Assembly (NCBI RefSeq): GCF_947503705.1
Contig: NZ_CANNES010000001.1
Location: 186,001-250,000, forward strand
DNA from: an uncultured Tateyamaria sp.
GTDB lineage: Bacteria; Pseudomonadota; Alphaproteobacteria; Rhodobacterales; Rhodobacteraceae
Reading direction: 5' to 3'
DNA length: 64,000 nt
Each line of letters starts with the position of its first letter. Position 1 is the first letter of the stretch. Of the stretch, positions 55,887 through 62,926 are shown one piece after another. Under the pieces are notes generated by a model. That model ran no database searches. It saw only the letters and a list, made by a program, of their open reading frames with translations, and was not told the DNA's origin. Both the position numbers and the translations under genes were made by a program.

Positions 55887-57095
55887 ATGACCGCTCGCCC
55901 CGATTTTTACCGCCTGCATAATGGCCAACAGGCTGTATTGCCATTTGAAGACGCCGAATATGTCGCCCGCCTGACCGAGCTGCGCGACCGAATGGAGGCG
56001 CAAGGTGCCACCGCCGCTGTCTTCACCTCGATGCACAATATCGCCTACTACTCTGGCTTTCTTTATTGCGCTTTTGGGCGGCCTTACGCTTGCGTCGTGA
56101 CCGACGACGCCTGTGTGACCATCAGTGCCGGCATTGACGCGGGCCAACCCTGGCGGCGCTGCTACGGCGACAACATTACCTATACCGATTGGCAGCGGGA
56201 TAACTTCTGGCGCGCGGTGCGCGAAGTGACCGGCGTAGGCGCAGTCATTGGCGTCGAAAGCGATCACCTGACCCTGCTGCAACAGGCCAAGATGGAAGAC
56301 TTCCTGAAGCCCGTGGCCACCGTCGATCTCTATGAAACCACTATGCGTCAGCGGATGCACAAGTCGGAGGCAGAGATTGCCCTGATCCGCCACGGTGCCC
56401 AAGTGGCAGATGTGGGTGGTTATGCCATACGCGATGCGATCAAGGCTGGCACGCGGGAGATTGACGTGGCCATGGCGGGACGTGACGCGATGGAGCTGGA
56501 AATCGCCAAGCGTTTTCCCGATGCCGAGTACCGCGACACCTGGGTCTGGTTCCAGTCCGGCATCAACACCGACGGGGCCCATAACCCGGTCACGGCACGT
56601 CTGCTGGAACGGGGCGATATCCTCTCGCTGAACACATTTCCGATGATTTCGGGCTATTACACCGCGCTGGAACGAACCCTTTTCGTGGAAACCGTGGATA
56701 AGGCGAGCCTCAAGCTGTGGGAAGCGAACGTGGGCGCGCATGAGTTGGGTATGTCCCTGCTCAAACCCGGCGCCAGTTGCGCCGATGTGACCCACGGAGT
56801 GAACGCGTTCTTTGAAGAACGCGACTTGCTGCAATACCGGTCCTTTGGCTATGGGCACTCGTTCGGGGTGCTATCGCACTACTACGGGCGCGAGGCGGGG
56901 TTGGAACTGCGAGAAGACATCGACACGGTGCTGGAACCCGGCATGGTCATCTCAATGGAGCCGATGTTGACCATTCCCGATGGGCAACCTGGCGCGGGCG
57001 GCTATCGAGAGCACGACATTCTGGTGATCACAGAGGACGGCGCGGAGAATATCACCGGCTTCCCGTATGGTCCCGAACACAACGTCGTCGGCTAA
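55887..57095 (+). CDS. Creatinase (creatine amidinohydrolase)
   Basis: A 402-residue metal-free M24-fold enzyme that cleaves creatine to sarcosine and urea. The residues known to matter in Pseudomonas putida creatinase fall at the same numbers here: His232 in 'TDGAHNPVT', Glu262 in 'TALERTLF' and Glu358 in 'ISMEPM'. 'YSGFLYCAFGRPYACVVTDD' and 'YGHSFGVLSHYYGREAGLEL' are near-identical to known creatinases as I recall them. AAGGAGG before the ATG is strong. No creatininase, sarcosine oxidase or urease genes are in the window, so downstream steps must be encoded elsewhere. Ends two bases before the convergent Hint gene. Confidence 0.94.
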   Translation: MTARPDFYRLHNGQQAVLPFEDAEYVARLTELRDRMEAQGATAAVFTSMHNIAYYSGFLYCAFGRPYACVVTDDACVTISAGIDAGQPWRRCYGDNITYTDWQRDNFWRAVREVTGVGAVIGVESDHLTLLQQAKMEDFLKPVATVDLYETTMRQRMHKSEAEIALIRHGAQVADVGGYAIRDAIKAGTREIDVAMAGRDAMELEIAKRFPDAEYRDTWVWFQSGINTDGAHNPVTARLLERGDILSLNTFPMISGYYTALERTLFVETVDKASLKLWEANVGAHELGMSLLKPGASCADVTHGVNAFFEERDLLQYRSFGYGHSFGVLSHYYGREAGLELREDIDTVLEPGMVISMEPMLTIPDGQPGAGGYREHDILVITEDGAENITGFPYGPEHNVVG

Positions 57096-57097
57096 GG

Positions 57098-58201
57098 TCA
57101 AGAGGCGCGCGGCAGGCGGATACGTTCCAACGCCGCGCGCTTGTTCTTGATCATGCGGGCTACAAGTTTCGATTGCGCATGACCTTTGGGGGTCATCCTG
57201 ACGAGCCTGTGCGCGTGTGTTTGCAATTGGGGAAAAAGCGCCGCGACCTCTGACCAGGCCGCATCCGACATCGCGACCTTGGTCATCGTACCCAGGTACA
57301 AGGTTTCAACGGGCGCACCATTGGCAAAGATGACCTCGTGCCGGTCGCACAAGATGTGCCAATAGGTCACGAAACCCGCTTCAACCGCCAATTCAACGCC
57401 CGGCAATCCGACCAGTTTGTGAGCTGCAACGAGAACTTCGTCTTCGCCAAACATGCGTTTGGCGATGGGCGAGGCCACCATCATGCGATGCTGTTTTGAC
57501 ACCAGCAGCGTGCGGTTCGGCAGGCCAAGACCCAAGGTATTGGCCCGAATCCGAACCGGGATCAGGCTGCCATAGCAGCGCACCGTACGTCCGCCGATCC
57601 ATCGGATCGGTTTGGGCTGTCCATCCTGCGTGATGACTTCAGTACCGACGGATAAGGCTTCAATTGGCAGGTCGCCATCGACAGTTGCAATTAACGTTCC
57701 AGAGACAAAACAGGTGACAAAATCGCTGTCCTCACGGCTGGCTGTCATACCCGAGTACCGATTGCCCGCGAGGCTATCCAAAGACATGGATTGAATGGGC
57801 TTTGCCTCAAGCGCAGCTTGATCAGCGTTCTGGGAAAACTCCGGCGCGAGGTAGGTCTTGCCGTCGGTGTCCTGAAAGACCACAGCGGTGAAATTGGCCG
57901 TTGTCCCGTCAGTATAGGTCAAGGTTGCGTTAAACACCGCAGTTGCGTCAAAAGTCTGTGCCGATCCGCCATCAATACTGAATTTATCGTCACTGCGGTT
58001 GTTGTTCATGTCATAGGCATTGCGGTTCCCGCCGCTGGCACTGACCTCGGACAGCGTTTGAACATCGTTGAATAAAGGATCACCCGCCTCGCCAAAAGAC
58101 ATGCCCACCAGATCGGCGGCATTTTCGGCGGTATAATTGCCCTCGGTCGTGTCCATTTTCGACTGCTGGCCCAGCGAAATGACCTTGAATGTGCTTGGCA
58201 T
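57098..58201 (-). CDS. Hint-domain protein
   Basis: A 367-residue protein whose C-terminal half carries a bacterial Hint (Hedgehog/intein) domain of the kind common in roseobacters. The domain begins 'VTCFVSGTLIATVDGDLPIE' with the likely nucleophile Cys164, then 'ALSVGTEVITQDGQPKPIRW', and continues with 'SKQHRMMV' and 'HILCDRHEVIFANG' (conserved His). The N-terminal 160 residues are acidic, rich in Asn, Asp and Ser, and show no signal peptide. Such proteins may self-cleave; whether this one does is unknown. Function unknown. Confidence 0.85.
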   Translation of the reverse strand: MPSTFKVISLGQQSKMDTTEGNYTAENAADLVGMSFGEAGDPLFNDVQTLSEVSASGGNRNAYDMNNNRSDDKFSIDGGSAQTFDATAVFNATLTYTDGTTANFTAVVFQDTDGKTYLAPEFSQNADQAALEAKPIQSMSLDSLAGNRYSGMTASREDSDFVTCFVSGTLIATVDGDLPIEALSVGTEVITQDGQPKPIRWIGGRTVRCYGSLIPVRIRANTLGLGLPNRTLLVSKQHRMMVASPIAKRMFGEDEVLVAAHKLVGLPGVELAVEAGFVTYWHILCDRHEVIFANGAPVETLYLGTMTKVAMSDAAWSEVAALFPQLQTHAHRLVRMTPKGHAQSKLVARMIKNKRAALERIRLPRAS

Positions 58202-58349
58202 CGGGTGTGCGCCACTTGATAACTTCGATCAATGCGTTGTGGGGCGGCGGACCTGAACAACCCCTGAATCCGCGGCCATCGAAGTACAGAGGATTTTCAA
58301 CAGTCTTTAACAATTGCGAGGCCTGGACTGCGGGCTTTTAGAAACGGCA

Positions 58350-58379
58350 CGGGCCGCCGTGCAATTGCAAGGCGGCCCG
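58350..58379 (-). terminator. Hairpin downstream of the pspA-yiaAB unit
   Basis: A 9-bp stem, CGGGCCGCC with GGCGGCCCG (58350-58358 with 58371-58379), around a TGCAATTGCA-containing loop, 22 bases past the stop of the YiaAB-like gene. No strong T-run on the reverse strand, so probably a weak terminator or processing hairpin. Confidence 0.55.
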
Positions 58380-58400
58380 GCGCATGTTCAAGGGACAGGA

Positions 58401-58688
58401 TCAGGACGAGTCTTTGATCTCGCCCACGTAGTCCTCAAGCAGCTTTTCGTTCCGCGCCTCTTCGATCCGGTTGATGCGGTCGATGCGCTGCTGATTGTCG
58501 AAGCGGTATTTGACAAAATTCACGAGGCTCAGCGTGAGCATCAGAATACCGATGCCCCAAAATCCTTTGGTCGACAGGGGCACGTCAGTGGACAGGTACA
58601 GCGACAGACCCAGCAAGGCATAGGCGATCGCAACGCCTGCGCCATTGAACATCATGATCAGGGAGTTATCGGGTTTTTCATTCAACAT
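58401..58688 (-). CDS. YiaAB-like small inner-membrane protein
   Basis: A 95-residue protein with two membrane segments ('MFNGAGVAIAYALLGLSLYL', about 13-32, and 'FWGIGILMLTLSLVNFVKYR', about 43-62) and a charged, helical C-terminal tail ('QQRIDRINRIEEARNEKLLE'). The two-helix layout resembles the YiaA/YiaB family. It follows pspA by 36 bases on the same strand, and such small membrane proteins often accompany PspA, where they may recruit it to the membrane. The family call is moderate. Confidence 0.7.
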   Translation of the reverse strand: MLNEKPDNSLIMMFNGAGVAIAYALLGLSLYLSTDVPLSTKGFWGIGILMLTLSLVNFVKYRFDNQQRIDRINRIEEARNEKLLEDYVGEIKDSS

Positions 58689-58724
58689 TGGTTCTATCCT
58701 TACGTTTTATAGGTGGGATGAAGG

Positions 58725-59396
58725 TTATTTGGAGAGACGATCCAGCACGTCGCGCGCGGTGACACGGGTCGCGGCGCCGAAACCGGCGTCGGCCATGCGG
58801 TCCTCAAGACCGCTGTGATCGAGGCCCGCGTTGATGTCGGCCAAAATCTGGGCCTGCTCCAACGGGTCGTCTTTGCCGACAACGCGGTCAATCAGGTCCT
58901 GGGCTTCGTCAGCGGCAGACGGTCCGTGCGCGGTTGTATGAAGCTTGGCCTGCATTGTTTGTTCGCGGCGGATCGCCTTGGCCTGAAGCGCGCCTTGCTT
59001 GAGGTCGATCACCTTGCGATGACCCCTCTCGACTGACCCACGCAGACGGGTTGCCTGCATCTCAAGGCGGTCGAGGGTCGCAACGCGGACGGCGCTTTCA
59101 TTCTCCATCTCGGCGATTGCGTTGGCGGCCTCCACGGCCAGTTCTTCACGGCCCGCGCTGATCGCTTCGCGCGCCCGCTCGGTCAGGGATTGGATACGGG
59201 TGCGCAGCATATCGAGCAATTTTTGCTCGGACCTGCGGCGCTGGATCAGACTGGCCAAGGTGGACTTGGCCGCATGAACCTGCACTTCGGTCTCGCGGAT
59301 TTTCTGGTCGATCAACTCGATGGCGTAAACATCGCGCACATGTTCTTCGGCACGGGCATTGGCACCGGCAAAGAGCGTTTTGAAGGTGGCGAGCAT
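58725..59396 (-). CDS. PspA/IM30-family membrane-stress protein
   Basis: A 223-residue, almost wholly alpha-helical protein of the PspA/Vipp1 family, which polymerises on membranes and is structurally related to ESCRT-III. Long coiled-coil stretches run from about 15 to 165: 'LIDQKIRETEVQVHAAKSTL', 'RRRSEQKLLDMLRTRIQSL', 'RGSVERGHRKVIDLKQGALQ'. The C-terminal third is diverged, as in many family members. AAGGGAGAAC precedes the ATG. Its promoter region holds three copies of a TTGAAC-N3-GTTCAA dyad, likely bound by the neighbouring TetR regulator. Co-transcribed with the YiaAB-like gene. Confidence 0.85.
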   Translation of the reverse strand: MLATFKTLFAGANARAEEHVRDVYAIELIDQKIRETEVQVHAAKSTLASLIQRRRSEQKLLDMLRTRIQSLTERAREAISAGREELAVEAANAIAEMENESAVRVATLDRLEMQATRLRGSVERGHRKVIDLKQGALQAKAIRREQTMQAKLHTTAHGPSAADEAQDLIDRVVGKDDPLEQAQILADINAGLDHSGLEDRMADAGFGAATRVTARDVLDRLSK

Positions 59397-59411
59397 GTGT
59401 TCTCCCTTTTC

Positions 59412-59426
59412 TTGAACATCGTTCAC
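59412..59426. promoter_or_regulatory. TetR operator candidate 1 (pspA proximal)
   Basis: TTGAAC-ATC-GTTCAC, one mismatch from a perfect dyad, 16 bases upstream of the pspA start. Confidence 0.7.
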
Positions 59427-59445
59427 GAAGGGAGATAGGATAGCC

Positions 59446-59460
59446 GTGAACCCCGTTCAA
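59446..59460. promoter_or_regulatory. TetR operator candidate 2
   Basis: GTGAAC-CCC-GTTCAA, one mismatch, 34 bases from the first site start to start, between pspA and tetR. Confidence 0.7.
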
Positions 59461-59468
59461 GACTGAAA

Positions 59469-59483
59469 TTGAACATTGTTCAA
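59469..59483. promoter_or_regulatory. TetR operator candidate 3
   Basis: TTGAAC-ATT-GTTCAA, a perfect dyad that overlaps the stop codon of the tetR gene. It is 23 bases from site 2, start to start. Confidence 0.75.
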
Positions 59484-60088
59484 GTTTTTTTGTTTTCCGT
59501 TGCAGAACGCAAAACCATCGCAATCATCCGCCGGACCTGTTCGCGCGGCACGCCGGAAATGCGGTTCTCCAAGCCCAAGAGCACAATCCCATGCACAGAT
59601 GAAAACAGTGCGCGGGTCATGAGGCTCACGTCCTCGGCTTCAAGGTCGGGAAAACACTCGCGGACAGGCCCGTCGATATAGCTGAACAAATGCGCCAACT
59701 CGGCCAGATACCAGGGCGGCACATCCATATCGGTTGACATGCGCAGGTCAAACAGGGCCCGCCAGAGCCGTGGATGTTCTCCCGCGTATTCAAGATAGGC
59801 ATAAGACATCGCGATAAGCCGTTCTGTGGGGGGCAACGCCTCTTTCCCTTCAAGCGCGGCTGCCACATGCCGTCCCAGCTTGGCGAATGTGCGGCCGTTC
59901 ACGGCCATCACGATATCCTGCAAGTCGCCAAACGCGTTATAGATCGCCCCGACCGAGCACCCCGCCGCCTGCGCCAGGGGCCGCGCCTGAATCGCCTTGG
60001 CTCCGTTTTCTTCGATCTGCGCCTCAGCGATCTCGATCAGTTTCTCGCGCAGCGAATTGCGCCGCTCTTGGGCCTTGGTTGCCATCAT
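59480..60088 (-). CDS. TetR-family repressor of the pspA region
   Basis: A 202-residue TetR/AcrR regulator. The N-terminal helix-turn-helix covers '[20 protein letters not shown]' (about 35-54) followed by the typical 'DLQDIVMAV'. The C-terminal part is a TetR ligand/dimer domain ('[20 protein letters not shown]'). Two ATG codons open the frame (60088 and 60085); a GAGGA site suits the second better. Dyads of the form TTGAAC-N3-GTTCAA lie upstream of its own start and three times upstream of pspA, so it probably represses both itself and pspA. Ligand unknown. Confidence 0.88.
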   Translation of the reverse strand: MMATKAQERRNSLREKLIEIAEAQIEENGAKAIQARPLAQAAGCSVGAIYNAFGDLQDIVMAVNGRTFAKLGRHVAAALEGKEALPPTERLIAMSYAYLEYAGEHPRLWRALFDLRMSTDMDVPPWYLAELAHLFSYIDGPVRECFPDLEAEDVSLMTRALFSSVHGIVLLGLENRISGVPREQVRRMIAMVLRSATENKKT

Positions 60089-60096
60089 GTCCTCGC

Positions 60097-60111
60097 TTGA
60101 ACGTGGTTCAG
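60097..60111. promoter_or_regulatory. TetR operator candidate 4 (autoregulation)
   Basis: TTGAAC-GTG-GTTCAG, one mismatch, nine bases upstream of the tetR start. It could also affect the divergent coiled-coil operon whose first ATG is about 160 bases away. Confidence 0.7.
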
Positions 60112-60268
60112 GCAGTAGCGCAACAGGACAAAGACGAAAAGGGGCGCGACCGACTTCCTTTCACGCACAGGTTTTGCAACACTCAGGCCAAATAAGTGCC
60201 CCGGCAGATGTAAATGGGCGTAACATTGCCTATATGTAATGCAACACATTGATCGATAGGAGAATTTG

Positions 60269-61345
60269 ATGGCCGATTTCGCAAGTCAGGTGGAAGAATC
60301 CCAAGCGCAGGTGGCGCAGGCGCAGTCAAAGATTGCGGAACTCACCAGTCGCATTGAAACCGCACGAGCCAAGATGAAATCAGGCGATGACATTTCGATG
60401 GACATTGAAAATGCCTCTTTAGAGGACGTGCATGCGCATACGGATGTCATGAATGCCAACATCGCCGAGCTTATCATGGGACTGGACGATGTGACATCCG
60501 CCTTCTCCAAGGATTTCGACGAGATGCGGACCAAGACGGGATGGGAAAGCGTCGTTGGCATCTTTGCCAAGGCCAAGTCGGAATCGATGCGACAGGAACG
60601 TATTCGCACCGCCTCCATCGATGACAAGTTGCAGGATCTGATCTCAAAATCTGATGTGATCGTGCAACTGCTGCAAGGCCAATTGACCATGCTCGAAGAG
60701 CAGAAGGTCAAAGTCGAGGGCAACCTGACCGAAACGCTGGATGAACGCGAGTTTACCGTTCAGGAATTGTCCGCCTTGCAAGCCGATATTCAGGGGATGG
60801 ACCCCAAGATCATCACGCTGGAAAACCAGATCGCGTCCGAGACCGATGCCGCCAAACGCACGGCTTTGGAAACGGAATTGGCCGAGTTGAACAGCCAGTA
60901 CAACCAGATGGTTCAGGACGAACAGGTCAAGCTGGCCAAGTCCCAAACCCTTGAACGCTATATCGAAAAAGGTAAAACCTGGATCGACTCCCTGCAAAAC
61001 CAGGCAGCGACGCAAATGGTGCTGATCAACAAATTGCAGACGGATACCAAGCAGCGTGTGGTGTTGTATGACGCGCTGACCAAATCGCTCAAAACAGCCC
61101 AGCAACAGGACGTCGCCCACCGCATCAACGAGATCGGCGTGCAGACGGACCAAGAGGCGCAAACCGCCATGGCAGGCATCGGTGCGGCCACCAACAAACG
61201 GATGGCCGACATGCTAGAGGCGCACGAGGACCACATGGTCTTTGCCCGCGACGTGCTGGAGCAGAAAGCCAAGGCCGACGAACGATTTGCCCGCCGGTTT
61301 GCCCAGATCGTCGAAGAACACGACAGCAACGCGTATGGGGGCTAA
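60269..61345 (+). CDS. Long coiled-coil protein, distantly TelA-like
   Basis: A 358-residue helical protein without membrane segments or signal. Heptad-like stretches cover most of it: 'EESQAQVAQAQSKIAELTSR' near the start, 'MLEEQKVKVEGNLTETLDER' near the middle. The part 'NQAATQMVLINKLQTDTKQR' with 'VVLYDALTKSLKTAQQQDVA' recalls the core of TelA (toxic-anion/tellurite resistance) proteins, but the match is from memory and weak. ATG 60269 lies behind TAGGAGA; the preceding TTG is not needed. First gene of the forward operon that ends in the AAA ATPase. Confidence 0.7.
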   Translation: MADFASQVEESQAQVAQAQSKIAELTSRIETARAKMKSGDDISMDIENASLEDVHAHTDVMNANIAELIMGLDDVTSAFSKDFDEMRTKTGWESVVGIFAKAKSESMRQERIRTASIDDKLQDLISKSDVIVQLLQGQLTMLEEQKVKVEGNLTETLDEREFTVQELSALQADIQGMDPKIITLENQIASETDAAKRTALETELAELNSQYNQMVQDEQVKLAKSQTLERYIEKGKTWIDSLQNQAATQMVLINKLQTDTKQRVVLYDALTKSLKTAQQQDVAHRINEIGVQTDQEAQTAMAGIGAATNKRMADMLEAHEDHMVFARDVLEQKAKADERFARRFAQIVEEHDSNAYGG

Positions 61346-61348
61346 GCC

Positions 61349-61498
61349 ATGAAGCTCGGTATCGCCGCCATCGCGGTTTCCATCCTCAGCCTCATCGCCT
61401 CTATCGGGTTCGGCGCACCGCCCTGGGTGAACGGAGTAGGATTTTTTTGTGGCATCGCCGGGCTGTATCTGCTGAGCCGGGCGCGCAAGGGCGGTTAA
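61349..61498 (+). CDS. Very small membrane protein (49 residues)
   Basis: A short frame beginning three bases after the coiled-coil gene: 'MKLGIAAIAVSILSLIASIG' forms one hydrophobic segment and 'GVGFFCGIAGLYLLSRARKG' a second, ending in a positive tail. Two membrane helices joined by 'FGAPPWVN' are predicted. The tight spacing, codon use like its neighbours and membrane pattern support it as a real gene. No family known to me. It could be a membrane receptor for the coiled-coil or ATPase proteins. Confidence 0.7.
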   Translation: MKLGIAAIAVSILSLIASIGFGAPPWVNGVGFFCGIAGLYLLSRARKGG

Positions 61499-61542
61499 GT
61501 TACGCCAAATCGTCAACCTCAGCCTTGCGGGGAAAGACAGAC

Positions 61543-61731
61543 ATGAAAAAGAAATTCGCCCTTGTCGTTTTCGGAGTTTCCCTGATCGGCGGCGCTATTC
61601 TCTTGGGGCTACCGTGGTGGGCATATGGTTTTGGCATTGTACCCGCACTCATCGGCCTTGCATGGCTTGGCGTTTATAACGCCGAAGCGGATGCGTCGGG
61701 TGGCAGGGGCGAAATGGGACAAGGTAGTTGA
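61543..61731 (+). CDS. Small membrane protein (62 residues)
   Basis: A 62-residue protein with two hydrophobic stretches in 'FALVVFGVSLIGGAILLGLP' and 'WWAYGFGIVPALIGLAWLGV', then a polar Gly-rich tail. ATG 61543 has a GGGGAAAG site. Its stop overlaps the TTG start of the next gene (TTGA). It shares the two-helix design of the 49-residue protein just upstream but not its sequence. Function unknown. Confidence 0.75.
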   Translation: MKKKFALVVFGVSLIGGAILLGLPWWAYGFGIVPALIGLAWLGVYNAEADASGGRGEMGQGS

Positions 61732-62849
61732 ATACACCCAAACTCGATATGACCGGCCTCACCGACCTTTTCGCTTCGCGCCGCTATTTCAAGAAGTTCG
61801 AAACGATCACCGCCCATTTGGGTCGTGTCGCGGGCGTGATGGAGGCCGAGGGCGATCTGAACCGGGATGAGGTCAAGATCCTCACCCGCTATCTGGCAGA
61901 ACTTACCTTTACCTTTCGTGCCTTGGGTCAGAAATACCTGCTGGTGGGCCGCGATACCGGGCGCTTTTTTGGTTCCCTCGCCATCGACGCTAACGAATCC
62001 GGTTTCCCTGCGGCGGAAGAGATCATCACCATGGCCAGCGACGCCCAACAGGCAGACCGGCATCTGGAAGGTATGGCTTCGGCCGATGAGTTGAAAAAAC
62101 AGATGGTCGAGGTGATTGTTGGCGACCGCACAGTACCGACCAAGTTGCAATTCGCGCTGTCCCAGCGGCTTTATTACGAGGAGTTGCAGCGCGGGAACCT
62201 GTTTTGGCCCCGCAACGATCCGCAGATCGTTTGGACCGGCAACAAGGCTGACGACCGCCGTACATTCCGCATCCATTGGGCCGTCTATGACAGCCAGGTG
62301 AACCTGCCGGTGATTTATATGATGGAGGTCGAGGATACAGGCCGCACCGCCCTGCCCAAGGACCAACGCCGCTGGCCCGAGGCGCAAGCGCATCTGATGG
62401 CACAAGCCCTGGGCGGGCTGAAGCTGGTAACCATCGCCACCGGTTTTGACGAAGATTTTGCCGACTTGCACCCCAAGCGGTTACGCCGGTTCCACGTGGG
62501 GCCGATGTATTCCTCGGCCTTTACCAAACAGTCGGGACCCATTTCGCAAGTTCTCGAATCCGCCCGCGCGCCGGAAGGCCAGGATTGGGCGCTGGTGTGG
62601 ACCGAAGAAGACCTGCGGTCCGAACGCGTTATGACGGAGCGGTCGGGCTGGTTTTCCTCAGTGGAACGCGAAGTCTTTGCGCTCGATCCCTTTTCGGGCC
62701 GGGGGGCCGAAACAGGCACCACCCGGATGGAGCGGAGCATCGTTCTGCCCCAACGCCCCTTTCAAGCGCTTGAAGAAATGAACCCGCCGGGGTTTCGGTC
62801 GGTACGCAAATTTGTAGTCAGCCCGGCGGGGCGGGTGCTGAGATATTGA
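61728..62849 (+). CDS. Unrecognised 373-residue protein of the PspA/AAA module
   Basis: I do not recognise this family. The start is a TTG at 61728 overlapping the previous stop, or ATG 61749. The N-terminal half is helical ('FKKFETITAHLGRVAGVMEA', then 'DEVKILTRYLAELTFTFRAL'). The C-terminal half has mixed strands and a repeated Trp/Arg flavour ('NLFWPRNDPQIVWTGNKADD', 'FRIHWAVYDSQVNLPVIYMM'). No membrane segment or signal is seen. Its place between the membrane proteins and the ATPase suggests an adaptor or substrate-recognition part. Confidence 0.65.
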   Translation: MNTPKLDMTGLTDLFASRRYFKKFETITAHLGRVAGVMEAEGDLNRDEVKILTRYLAELTFTFRALGQKYLLVGRDTGRFFGSLAIDANESGFPAAEEIITMASDAQQADRHLEGMASADELKKQMVEVIVGDRTVPTKLQFALSQRLYYEELQRGNLFWPRNDPQIVWTGNKADDRRTFRIHWAVYDSQVNLPVIYMMEVEDTGRTALPKDQRRWPEAQAHLMAQALGGLKLVTIATGFDEDFADLHPKRLRRFHVGPMYSSAFTKQSGPISQVLESARAPEGQDWALVWTEEDLRSERVMTERSGWFSSVEREVFALDPFSGRGAETGTTRMERSIVLPQRPFQALEEMNPPGFRSVRKFVVSPAGRVLRY

Positions 62850-62926
62850 TGGAACGGGCGCAGGGTATTCGCGCGACTTAATGCCTCCGGCGGGAGTATT
62901 TGCCGGAACAATGAAGAGGACACGTC

